64,000 bases of DNA from assembly GCA_905250025.1 (NCBI GenBank), contig CAJNOJ010000213.1, forward strand, positions 118,111 through 182,110, given 5' to 3'. Numbering within the stretch: the first letter of the stretch is position 1; the number at the start of each line of letters is the position of its first letter. Below, in pieces: positions 11,958-23,791 of this stretch. The position numbers and the translations under genes were made by a program. The stretch is from Adineta ricciae. Its lineage: Eukaryota > Rotifera > Eurotatoria > Adinetida > Adinetidae. The notes beneath the pieces were generated by a model. The model did not search any database. It was not told the DNA's origin and saw only the letters and a program-made list of their open reading frames with translations.

Positions 11958-13591
11958 TGTTTAGCTTTCGTTCGAACACAGATAGATATGTGCAATATTA
12001 AAATGAGACTTTTTATATTCTATATCTGAAATGACAATCCCATGTGTGTCAAAAACAGAAGAGAAGCACTCAGACAAAGAAAAACGAGTGTCATGCGCTG
12101 ATGCGTCGTTCTCTTAATGAAGATATTCCGTTTATTTCTTTTGCCCTCACATATTGCATCTTTTGACGAGCACCAGAGTCTATGCTTGAACTTCTTGACA
12201 AAGATACCATCGTCATTCGAGTTTATCTTATTTATAAATTCTGCTATATATTAATGAAAGCTAGTTATTTATATCGTGCATGATTCTCCTTTTGATTATC
12301 CATCATCGTTTCTGTTTATTTTCGAGAATTTTTGTCGTTCGATAAGTTTTATACGCCTTCAAACTGAAAACTAAAAATATATAATGACTTCCTGGAGGCA
12401 ATGAACATTCGAGCACGGATATAATCGTTATACAATTGGCATAATTCCATAAATGCGTCAAATATAGTGTTTAACTGAATCATGTTTAGACCTTATCCTA
12501 AAGTAGGTGGAGATGCGTGGTACTCGTTTTTCTAATGATATGTATCGGTATCATTCTCGTTCAATTTGTGTACCTGTACGGCAGACGTTGTTTGGAGAAT
12601 GATATAACGTCATTATGTGATCAAACTTTTTAGTTAATCTTATAATAGACCTTGCAGCTAACCTTGTCGTGTCCACCTTTCTTTTAATTATCTTGATAGC
12701 ATAGAAATACGTCGAATAAAAACTATTTCGAGTATCATTAGACATTGAAGTTCGAATTACCGTTCTTCTAATTCATATTAGACAGTTCACATTTAAAGCG
12801 AAATTATAAACGAAATAGAAAACTTCGCATAAACATACTTACACGAAGAACATCGTACAAGTTGCTCACAGTGACTGATCAAAATAGTCGGGGAAAAACA
12901 ATCCAATCAACATAAGCAAATCATATGGCTGTCACCGTTACATTCATCTAGATCTACCTCATACAATCGTAACCCGTAGATAAGTTCAATCCGACTATTC
13001 AAACGCTCACTTGAGCCAGACCATTTATTCGATCTTTCAGAAGATGACGGCACTGTCCCTCACCAGACTACTCGAACTCATTCGTTTATTTGTTTCAAAT
13101 GAACCGAAAACATCCCTGTCTATAAATATGATCAACACTGTTCTACATCATTGTATCCGGTGGAAGCCACTACTCAATTTATTTTCTTTAAACATAAACT
13201 TTAATATTTATTCTTCACTGTTTCGTTAATCAAGAAATATATTGTCCTCGTTGCTTTTAATAATACGCTACACAGAGAGAGTCCGATGACTCATTTCTTA
13301 CGTTTAAAATAACCAATTAAGCGCGAGAATGAATAGCGTTGATTATTGCGCCAATATTAAAGACTTAGTCGAAAGAAATTCTACTGAATTATATTATATT
13401 GAAATCGACCATCCTTCCAAAGTGAGAGTCCTAATGAATTTTATTATTTGACACCTCTACTACCTACCGATTGGACGAAAAATCCGCTATATAAAAAACT
13501 GAACTCATTCGCTATCATTCTTATTTATTTTGGTTTACATTTAGTAAATTCTAAGTGGAAAATTTCCAATTGCATCTCATTGAACTCAACA
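11958..13591. other. 1.6 kb gene-free region upstream of SUMO
   Basis: AT-rich. Short open frames (for example at 12551-12745 and 13011-13229) show no domain. It lies between the divergently transcribed secreted-protein and SUMO genes, so it likely contains both promoters. No structural RNA was recognised by eye. Confidence 0.5.
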
Positions 13592-14091
13592 ATGTCTTCT
13601 GCAGATAATGGAACGGTTAACAACACAGGCAAAACTGACGAGTACATCAAACTTCGGGTTGTCGGACAAGACAATAGTTCGTGACAAAGTCCATTTTTTG
13701 ACAGTTGGATGCTTTTTCTTTGCATATATAGGTGAAGTTCATTTCAAGGTTAAGATGACAACGTCAATGGGTAAACTGAAAAAATCTTATGCAGAACGAC
13801 AAGGTAATTCATTTCTCCCTGACATATTTTTATTTTATCATCTTCTTTGATTAGGTGTACCGATCAATAGTTTACGGTAAATTGTTTCTAGTTGTATATA
13901 CGATCAATCGACGATTTTATATTCAGATTTCTCTTTGACGGTAAGCGCATCAATGACGAGGAAACTCCGAAATTGTTAGAAATGGAAGACAACGATACAA
14001 TCGATGTCTATCAAGAACAAGTAGGATATAATATTCATTGTATAGGATTATGCCATACAATCTTCTTCTTCAGGTTGGCGGTTCGGTTTAA
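13592..14091 (+). CDS. SUMO: SUMO (small ubiquitin-like modifier), 5 exons
   Basis: Ubiquitin-like modifier attached to lysines of nuclear proteins. Exons 13592-13676, 13732-13803, 13855-13876, 13927-14020 and 14074-14091 give 96 aa. The sequence carries [20 protein letters not shown], the basic patch and [19 protein letters not shown], then [20 protein letters not shown] and [14 protein letters not shown]. The terminal Gly-Gly is the mature conjugation site, and the two-residue SV tail would be removed by SENP proteases. Exon 3 is only 22 bases. No PsiKxE site is obvious in the N-terminal tail. Confidence 0.96.
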
Positions 14092-14321
14092 AAGAAGCAT
14101 CCGATGAACTACTTTGTCATCATTTTTCTTTTTCCATTGTTGTTGTTTTGTATGTACCTGTGAGGAAGAGTTGAATCCAGCATTTGTTTGAAACGAGAAT
14201 AACTTGTATGTTGGTTGTTTTATTAATAAAATTTTATATCTCTTTGTTACAATGAAAATAACAAAACTGAGCAATGAATAATTGATGGTCTCTTTGCATT
14301 TCTCTTAGATTAAGAGGACTA

Positions 14322-16879
14322 ATGAATACACCGAAACGGTAAGATTAGACTGTTTTGTACTATTTGTTGTATCATGTTCCATCTTAAGGTTACTGTCAGG
14401 TTCCGATGATGCAACGGAATATCCAGCGATAAGACGAAGATCGATATCGGCTAATGATGATACGATCACTCCGATTGACGATCAAATTGAACAAGTGGCG
14501 AAAAGATATTGCGTGCCGAGTGATATTGTTAAGCGTATTATTTCAGTATGTCTCACGAATGATCGATGATTGAGAATGAATACTGTGTTTTTAGGATCTT
14601 CTCAGTGACGCTACAGTGATTGATTACCTTCGTACGCGAACTTTCATCGATAGTTCATCTTTCGTCAATAATGTAAATATTTTCTGGGGAAAATCGCTGC
14701 AAGCATAATCAATTCTTACTTTTAGTCAATATCGACCACTAGACAAGACGAATCTCTTCTTTCAACTTCCAACTATTTCGATATCAATTCTCAGCTGAAC
14801 CCTTCGCATACGTATCCTCCTGGTCACCAGCAACTTTTACCAGCAACAACAGGAGTCGACGAATACGATCCTCTATGGTTGGAGTTTCTACAGTCCTTAA
14901 ACACAGCCGATCAAGCAAATGCCAATCCGCAACAAAGTGTAACACAATCTACTATTACATTGGATTCGTTGTTTACAGAAGATGATGAAGACGACGAGGA
15001 ATTTATTGGACCCGATGATGAACATATTGCTGAAGTTGCTGACGAAAAAAAATTACGTGTATCAAGTAAGTCTTCCTAGCATATCTTTTTCGAATGGACT
15101 TGACCTTTTCTCCACCGTTTAGAACGTGAATTAGCTTTATTGCTAAAAGATAGCACAGCATCTCCGATGACTGATATGTAAGATTTTCGAAATTCACCAG
15201 ATCTGTTGTTATATATTGTGTAAACTTCCATTGAAGAGCCGCTCCCGAGGAAGAACTTCTTCGTGGAGATCAGTACGAATCATTATGGACAGAGTTTCTT
15301 GCTTCATTACAATCACAGAATAATACTCAAACCAATGATCAACAAGATGAACAACAAAAATCTGTTCGAACGATAACGACAGAAGATGATGACAACGATG
15401 ATGACCCCGAATTTCATCTGCCAGATACGGACTATGAAGTAGATGACGATCTAGGTGATGAATTACATGTTTCGAGTAAGTTTAATGAAGATATTCGAAT
15501 TTATTTACTAAGTTCTGTTTTATGTTTAAGAACGCGAGTTGGCACTACTTCTCGAAGATAATGCGTCAATACTGAATCCTGAGGATCTACCAAAGAGGTA
15601 AACGCATGAATCTAGACGCAATGCTCCGTCGTTTTTAACTATAAAAACCATATAATTGAACTTTCAATATGTTTTTAGTAATGAATTACTCAATCCGGAC
15701 TCTGTATCATCAACGGCAACTGATTCGACAGTAAACAAAAGTTCGGACTTTTATCTAACACATGATCAACGCAACATCTTCCAATACCAACTATCAGCGG
15801 TAAGAAATCTCACCTTTCGATCACTTTTTATCAACAACTTCTTTCTAGTATGTACAATTACTAACTCAATACATTCTACTACGACGCGAAACGGATACTT
15901 TGTCATCCGATAATCAATCGGCCACGCAACTTTTTGTAAGAAGAATTTCTTCACATGTTAACCAATCATACCTCTTTACATTACTTTTTAGAAGGATCTT
16001 ATTTACCTTCGTAATAAACAACCGAATTCAATCTTGAATATTCCACTGTTAACAGAAGCGCAACGTCTACTTGAATCTCCCTCTCCGTCCAATCGACGGA
16101 AAGCTTTAGGCAATCACCTTCCGTTTCATCTGATGAACACGTTTTGTAAAAGTCCAGCTTTTGTGCACGATTCATTGCTACCAACTTGTTTATTATCATC
16201 AACAAAATCTAGCATTCAAGCATTGTTTCCTGATCAGTCGTCGAGAAACTTCGTATCCGGTGAAGATTGGTATGTTACAATCATGATTTCAGTTTATCTA
16301 TTTAAACGTATAAAATTTAGTTTAATGGCACTTGGTCTCGAACAAAACGATGCGAAAATGTTGATCATTGGGCATAACGAGAAAAGTATTAACGAACGAC
16401 TGAATAGCCTTCGATATGCACGCGTTCGACGTGGAAAACAGAATCCTGTTCGAGCATTTTTTACCTACGGTTCTGTTCCTGATATTTCCTTAAGTCCATG
16501 GTATCAAATTCCATTTGGATACAATATTAAACAGATTTATCTGAATGGGCTCATCGAAAAGGTCAATGTTGTTTTCCCCTCTTGGTTTCGACTGGTAAGT
16601 TGTTCGATATGTTGACTGTTGAAAAACAAAACAAGACGTCTGTTTTAGTCATACAAACGATCAAGACAATTAACTAAGCACGTAACGAATTCTACAGCTA
16701 GATCAACAAAAACATCAACCGGTGACCCGAATGATAGTCTGAATGCATCAACGGTTTACGTGGTTGTCGAAGGCACATCGACCGCTACTCAATCGACAAC
16801 ATCGCCCAGTCAAGTTTTGCAACAAATTCATATGCTACATCTCTTAAATTCTTATCCGAAACTACAGCCTAAACAATGA
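14322..16879 (+). CDS. GON4L: GON4L / YY1AP1-like nuclear protein
   Basis: Gon-4-like proteins are nuclear transcription and cell-division regulators. Starting from a 17-base ATG exon (14322-14338), about a dozen exons join in frame to a stop at 16877-16879. Diagnostic segments match the family's conserved middle: YVQLLTQYILLRRETDTL (human QHVQLLTQ), KDLIYLRNKQ, a LLPTCLLSS-like segment (human LLPVCSLK), and EDCLMALGLEQNDAK (human EDNLLALGLKHFEG) followed by SINERLNSLRYARVRRG. A proximal acidic part carries two tandem copies of a module made of a W-x-EFL-x-SL motif, an acidic stretch and KRELALLL. The C-terminal SANT/PAH-type domains of vertebrate GON4L are not present, so this is a shorter form. 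Confidence 0.75.
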
Positions 16880-17065
16880 TAGTTCACATATGTGTCAGAT
16901 TCGTTTGTTTATTTTTCGAGAATTCAATTCTCATTTGTACATTTAATCTCGATATGATCAAATAAAAACAGCGTTTATCTTTCGAACGATGTATGTATAT
17001 ATATACATGTGACGACATAGAAAACTTCTTCATTCTCTCTTCTAGTCGTTTGTAAATCATTCTTC

Positions 17066-19193
17066 ATGCGAGCAATATTTGCTTTTCTTTGTTTACTAAC
17101 TTTGATCATCATTTCTAGTCAAAGTTTATTCGATATCCATGATCTCGATTGGTCAACTCGTCCGACGGATAATTTCTTCATGTTCGTCAATGGTCGATGG
17201 ATCAATCGAACAACAATTCCATCACATGAAAGTGAATGGGGTGGACTGTTCACTATCAAATACGAAAATACGTACAAATTGAAAAGAATCCTCGACGACT
17301 TGATTCGACATGATAAAACTGAAACACCATTTACAAACGGTTCAATCGAGCACAAACTTCGAGATTTCTACTTGGCGGGTCTCGACGAGCAAGCAATTGA
17401 AGATACTGGACTAGAACCAATAAAAGAAACATTGATTCAAATACAAAACATCCAAACGTATAAAGAATTAGTACAGTTTTGTCTGGATTGGTATACAAAA
17501 ATGAACAGTGGTTTGATATTCGATTTCGATGTGCACGCTGACGACCGAAACTCTTCGATCAATACGGTTCACTGGAAAGTAAAGTTTGTCCTTTTCATCA
17601 TTGCATACAAGTAGAACATTCTAGCAAACAGGTATTCAACTTCCTGAACGTGACTATTACTTTCGGAATGATCCGATCTCTAAAGATATTCGTAATCATT
17701 ATATTCAATACATCGATCGTCTCCTTAGATTATCTAATGATATCATTGGAACAACGACCACGTTGATCGATGCCGAGGATATCGTTTCACTTGAACTACA
17801 ATTAGCTGTATCACATCGAACACCTTATGAGTTACGTGATGCAGAATCGAATTCGCAAACGTATCATATCAATCAACTTGATCAAATGATGCCAAATCTC
17901 AATTGGCACGAAGTTTTCTCCAAATTAACCATTGAAAATCGAACGACTATCTTAGCTCAATCTGATTACTACCTTCTACTAGATAAATTACTTGTGCGTC
18001 AACCGTTAAGTATTTGGAAAAACAAAATACGTTTTACAATTTTACATGAACTCGCTCGATTTCTGACCAAGGACTTCGTTGAAGCTCATTTTAATATGTA
18101 CGATCATTTAGTCTATGGGCAACGTACGGACAAACCCAGATGGACGAAATTAATTGAAGACATCGATCGATATCTTGGTGATTTGCTTGGTCAATTGTAC
18201 ATCGCACATTATTTTCCATACGAATCTAAACAACGAATCATGTCTCTCGTTGAGAATTTGATCGATGTTTATCAGGAACGAATTCGAAAGATAACTTGGC
18301 TGAATAATTCAACGAAACAACAAGCTATCAAGAAGCTACGAGCGATCAATATGAAAATTGCTTATCCAACAACGTGGAAAACGTATGACGATGTAGTTAT
18401 TGATCGTTCATCCTATTTTCGTTCATTAGTCAGCATTTTTCGACATGATTATCGAAAGAAAATGAATGATCTTCGAAAACCAGTCGATCGAAACGAATGG
18501 CTCGTTCCAGCGCAAATAGTCAATGCATTTTATGTAAGGGGGAAAATATGAGTATTCGTCTAAAACTTACAATTCCGTTCATTATTTTAGTACCCACCCT
18601 TGAATGAAATAATCTTCCCAGCTGGCATTCTTCAAGAGCCATTTTTTTCATTTTTTGCTGACGATGCATTGAATTACGGTGCTATCGGATACATAATTGG
18701 TCACGAATTAACGCACAGTTTGGACGATCAAGGTAGAAAATATGACGAGCACGGAAATCTTCATCATTGGTGGACGACGGATGATATAAATGAATTTCAT
18801 TTACGTACAGAGAAGTTAATTCGGCAATATGATGAATATCGCATGTTGAATACGAGTATTAACGGACGGTTAACACTCGGAGAGAACATGGCTGACTTAG
18901 GTGGCTTAGAAATCGCTTATCAAGCGTTTCTACGGACGGATCAAGCAAAGGAGAATGGGTTGATCGATGGTTTTACACCTCGTGAGCGTTTCTTCTTGTC
19001 GTTCGCACGAACATGGAGAGTGAAATTAACCAACGAAAAACTTCTCTCTAGTATTCGACAAGATCCACATGCACCTGTGTATTTAAGAATAAATGGCCCG
19101 CTATCGAATATGATGGGATTCTACGAAACGTTCAATGTCGTCAAAGGTGATGGAATGTTTCGAAATGAGAACGAACGAGTTTTAGTATGGTGA
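17066..19193 (+). CDS. Secreted M13 metallopeptidase, PepO-like
   Basis: Zinc endopeptidase of the neprilysin family. Exons 17066-17578, 17625-18533 and 18591-19193 give 674 aa. The N-terminus MRAIFAFLCLLTLIIISSQS is a signal peptide, not the type II anchor of neprilysin. The catalytic motif is IIGHELTHSLDDQG (HExxH) with ENMADLGG supplying the third zinc ligand, and NAFYYPPLNEIIFPAGI is the substrate-binding signature. Apart from the signal peptide I see only one cysteine, so the conserved disulfides of animal neprilysins are missing. The ending HAPVYLRINGPLSN and RVLVW resembles bacterial PepO. It has short introns, so it is an integrated eukaryotic gene whatever its origin. Confidence 0.92.
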
Positions 19194-19265
19194 AAATATA
19201 TTGTTTGACGTTTTTTTTATTGATTTTTTTAATTTGAAATAAAACGAAAAACAGTGCGTAACTAT

Positions 19266-20140
19266 TTATTGAGTAATTTGAAATGAACCTTTACCAGTAT
19301 CATAGATACTGGAATGAGGATGATGTGAACCGCATTCACCATTACAAATAAAAACAGTTACATTGTATGCACCTGGTCCCCATTGTTCGCATGGTTCTAA
19401 ATACGAAGAAAAACAGTCAAAAATGAAGAGAATTGGCTAAAATTTGCATACCTTGAGTTGGGTCACATTGTGGGTCAGGTTCAGCTTTGACGCTGATACG
19501 TTCATTGTATGTGCCTGGTTTTTGAGCTTCCAATAAGAAACCAGCGCCAAGTGGAATGTGATCTGGTGTGTGAATTTCGACAACAAGTTCGCCAGTACCA
19601 GTTCCGTTCAATGAAACGAATGTGAAGTCAATTGAGAATGTTGTACCTTGTCGTCCAGTTGCTGGTAAGATTGCGAATTTGGTGAGTTTAGCATCACCAT
19701 TGTCGTTGACTAGAAGAATCACAAAATGATGTTTGTTTTTTTTTGTCAAGTCAATCCAAGAAACAATGGCACTTACTTGGACACATTTTAGCGATTTCAC
19801 AGTACCAGATTGGATCAAGATCAGCTTTTTCGATCAATTTGATGAATTCTTCGATACCAACAACATCGCAAACTAAATCGCAGATTGTGCCGATGAGTTG
19901 AGAGCCAGTTTTTTGAGCTAATGCTGTGCACAATGTGCCGCATGTTCCGATGATGCCAGTGTCAAGAATTAAATTGAGTAAAATGTTGATTGATTGATCA
20001 GCAACATTGATGCATGTTGGGCAAAGATCAACACGTAATTCTGGTTGAACGAAAGGTGATTTGACACGTTGAATATTGAAGGTATTGGCTGCACTAGCAA
20101 CACCGACAACGAGAAGAACAACGGCAAGGCTCTTATACAT
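19266..20140 (-). CDS. Countin-like secreted protein A (saposin-like plus beta domain)
   Basis: Three exons, 19777-20140, 19452-19709 and 19266-19396, give 250 aa. The signal peptide is MYKSLAVVLLVVGVASA. Next comes a Cys-rich helical domain beginning DLCPTCINVADQSINILLN with six or more cysteines in saposin-B-like order (C-x2-C, CGTLC, ICDLVCD, WYCEIAKMC). A second, beta-rich domain follows (GTTFSIDFTFVS, GTYNERISV, then VFICNGECGSHHPHS). This architecture resembles Dictyostelium countin, a secreted cell-counting factor; the family match is from memory. It is a direct tandem paralogue of the gene at 20656-21527, with identical intron positions. It is probably secreted and lipid- or membrane-active. 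Confidence 0.7.
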
Positions 20141-20655
20141 TATTTGTTTTTTTTACACTGACGACAATTGCCAATGAAATACGCTTCGCATAAATACGCC
20201 TATGGCCGAGAAAAAACAGCATCTGTTCGAGAAGGCCCGAGCTTTCGGAATCTTACGACGATATTTAACAACTGGATCAGTTTCACACAATGTTTTGTCT
20301 TGAATACACTTCGAATTCCATGGTGCATGTAGTTATTCTATGACTTTCTATGCTAACAAAAATATTGCTTATTCTGCGTCGATGTCGAATAGAACTAACT
20401 GGAACATTTTTTTTTTCTTCGTTACTTCGAAAGTAGAACGTTTCGTGCTGACAGAGGACATTTTCAGTATAACAGTGCAATAAAACTAGGTTATTAGAAA
20501 TGTTTACACGTTATGTAAAAGACATGCGCCAATTCGAATACATTTGCGCATCTATCCTCTTTTCGAGTACAAATTCAAGGTTAGACAATTCGGTCAATAT
20601 CGAAAATGAAAATTCAGATCTAATAGCTATTTATTGAAAATAACAACACGCAAGT

Positions 20656-21527
20656 TTATTTCTTTTTCGTAACAGTAAAGGAAGCTTTTCCGACATCGTA
20701 TGTGCCCGAATGTGGGTGGTGTGAGCCGCATTCACCGTTACAGAATTGGGCAGTTACATTGTATGTGCCAACGGGAAAATCATCGCAAAAGCCTAGAAAC
20801 GATAAGACACTTTTTTGTTATCAGATCAGAAAAAACTGTCGAAAGCTACCTGTGGATGGATCGCAATTCCAGGCAGATAATGTTTTGAGAGCAATTCGTT
20901 CTGGATAGGTACCGGGCTTTTTCGCTTCCACCAAGAAATCATTGCCATTTGTTTCATTATGCGAATCGACAATGTCGATACGCAACATACTTGTACCGGT
21001 TCCATTCAATGATTTAAATGAACAATCGATGACGAATGTTGTTCCTTGGGGACCAGTATTCGGATAAACACCAAAATGTGTAAATGTAGCATCACCATGG
21101 TCGTTGACTAAACAAATCAGATTAATGAAAAGTCCATAGGTCGATTTCTCTTACTTTCACACAGACGAGCCATTTCACAGTACCAGATTGGATCGAGATC
21201 AACCGAAATAATCAAACGGATGAATTCATCAATACCGACAGCATCACAGGCTAAGTTACAAATCGTACCAATGAGTTCCGATTTGGTTTTATTCGCAACA
21301 ATATCGCACAACTTTTCACAATTTTCCACGATGCCTTCGTCAAGGATAACATTAAGAATAACATTAATGGCCTCAACAGCTTCATCTATACACGTGGGGC
21401 ACAGATCAAGACCAACATCTTTTGTATGAACATTAGGCGTAAGACGTTGGAGATTGCTCGCTGGTTTTTGAAATGCACCCGATACTCCAAAAATAGCAAC
21501 AAGAAGATAGATGACAACCTTGTACAT
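20656..21527 (-). CDS. Countin-like secreted protein B, tandem paralogue
   Basis: Exons 21155-21527, 20850-21107 and 20656-20792 give 255 aa. The signal peptide is MYKVVIYLLVAIFGVSGA. The saposin-like domain starts DLCPTCIDEAVEAINVILNV. The beta domain contains GTTFVIDCSFKS, PGTYPERIALKT and FCNGECGSHHPHSGTYDVG. The second exon is exactly 258 bases, as in paralogue A, and both introns fall in the same phases. The gene ends in KKK. The two copies are clearly diverged, so the duplication is not recent. The 515-base spacer holds the promoter of A and the 3' flank of B. Confidence 0.7.
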
Positions 21528-21756
21528 GATTGTTTTTTGTTATCGGTTATGAAAGTTAAAAGCGCTTCACAATGCTTCACATAAATATCCTTCGAATGAG
21601 AAAACTAACAAGCTGTTGGCAAGAACTAATCATATTGGTATTATCATATCAATCTTAGACAAATGGTTAGATTTTCACATCAAATATTTTGTAAGAAGTC
21701 GAGGCCATTGATTTGTTATTGTCTCGAAAGAGAGAAGACGAACTATTGAACATATT

Positions 21757-23605
21757 TTATTTATTAAAAGCCCAGATTTTAACACAATTTTCGCGCGGAA
21801 TTCTCTTTACGTTCAATTCAGCAAAGAGATTGTCTTCGTCTTCATCTTCGCTAACAGTGACTCGAATATCGCCCGCAAAACGTCGTTGACCAGATGAAGT
21901 AGCAAATAATGGTCGTTTCGGATGAATACTAGATCAAACATGCATAGAATTATGAAATTGCACTGAACAAACAGTTGTACCTGATTCCATTTGTACAATC
22001 ATTATGAGCTAAGAAATCCAGAACAGGTGTTGAGGAATCATTGATATCCCAACCTAAAATACGACCGTTGGAATTGCCGGTGACGAGTGTCATAGACGAA
22101 CTATTTAGAAACGCAAATATGATTTTCTTTCGATTGATCAAGCCGTTCTCTCACGGGTCAACGTCAAAATAAATCCGTTGATTAGTGTTCACTTCACGTT
22201 GAAAAGTTACCAATGTTTCTCCTAAATTTCTCATATCCCAACAGAGTATCATTCCATCCTACAATAGAGAAATAAATCGAATGAATACATGTTCATTTTT
22301 ACTTTTCGAGCGCCACTATAAAGTCGATTTCCATCAGCAGAAAACTGTATATGAGTTATGCCACCAGTATGACCATGGAGAACTGCGATCAATTCTCCAT
22401 TCATATCTCCATAGATTCCAACTAGACAACAACGAATCATATAACCTACGGATCAGTTTCAAGAGATAACAAACTTGTTTTAGCATAGGAGCCAGCGGCA
22501 TACATTCCAGGTATTTGTGAATTGAATGATAAACAACTGATTATTCCTGATTGATGAATATCATTCGTTCGGTCTAAATATATCCGTTGATAGTATCAAG
22601 CTTGGATGAAGAAAAGATAGTACCACAGGTATTCCATTGTGTAACACACGGACCAGGTCGTTGAATGTCGAATGCCCGAATAGTTCGATCGTATCCACAG
22701 TAGAGTCGGCAAGATTGTAATTCAAATCCGAGCGAATGTGCAGCAACTAGTTCTTCCTAACCATGAGAAACTCCTTTATTTCTGCTTTGTAGTCTGCTTC
22801 CCTACCAAATGATTGAATGCTTTATAGGATGCACGCACTTCACCAGTATAAGCGTCAAATAAATGTACGGGATTGTCTCGACAGCTGCTGAAGATACTGA
22901 GAAAAACGCAACAATAGAATCCATAAAGACTGCTGCACACTTACAAACAAGTGTCACTTTGATTTGAATCCATGTACGGATACCATTGAAAATCGTAGAT
23001 CAATTCAGGTTCTTTTAAATGTAGAACAGCGTTCTAAAGATTTTATACAATATTTCTTTGCAATGCGACTACCAATGAACGTTACAATATCTTCGTTCGA
23101 CGGTAATCGGTCACATGGAATTTCGAACACGCGTAATTGATGATCGTCACTGTTTGTTAGCAAACAAAGGCCGTCGGGTGACCTGAAAGATGAGAACAAT
23201 TTCATTTTCGTCGTTCGAAGGAGAACTGTACGAGTTTACCATTTACATCCTTTTAAAAAATTATTCGATCGTCTCGGCGTATGTGTAGGCAATTGGAATT
23301 CCTGATTTAATATTAGCAACGGCGTTTGCTCTGTTACTGCACTTCGTTTTGCTCTAGTTAAGCGATCAATATTTCATTAAATGAATACGCAAGAACAATT
23401 CTACGAACTCTGTTGTAGTTTGCGGTGATAAGTGTGGGATTTGTTCAATCGATGAACTTGCTGTTGTCGGAGTGTTAACAGAAAGCTTAGCTAATTGATC
23501 TGATGGAGAACTTGTTACTACATTTGGTTGAGAAAAAGCTTTCGTGATCGCTTGCAGCAAAGCGGGATCAAGTACAGATGTTCGTTTCTTCTCTGTTACT
23601 GACAT
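21757..23605 (-). CDS. WRAP53: WRAP53 / TCAB1, telomerase Cajal body WD-repeat protein
   Basis: WD40 protein that binds the CAB box of scaRNAs and telomerase RNA and brings them to Cajal bodies. At least nine short exons run from ATG at 23605 to a stop at 21757-21759. Family landmarks in order: [107 protein letters not shown] with SGARK, and [14 protein letters not shown]. It ends [11 protein letters not shown]. The N-terminal 65 residues are Ser/Thr-rich and unconserved. Intron sizes are about 40-80 bases. Confidence 0.92.
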
Positions 23606-23791
23606 ACTTGTTAGATTTTCGTAGTTTACAAAAATCTACAAGTAGATTTTTTCAATGAAATGAGCAGTAGGTGAGTTTTGTCTATGTATCTTGCACGTAT
23701 TATATTTAAAAGTTGAAAAAAAAACGAAAGCAACGACAAGTTTTCGGGATTTTTGCTTCATAAAATGATACAACAAAGAAAACAGACAACA

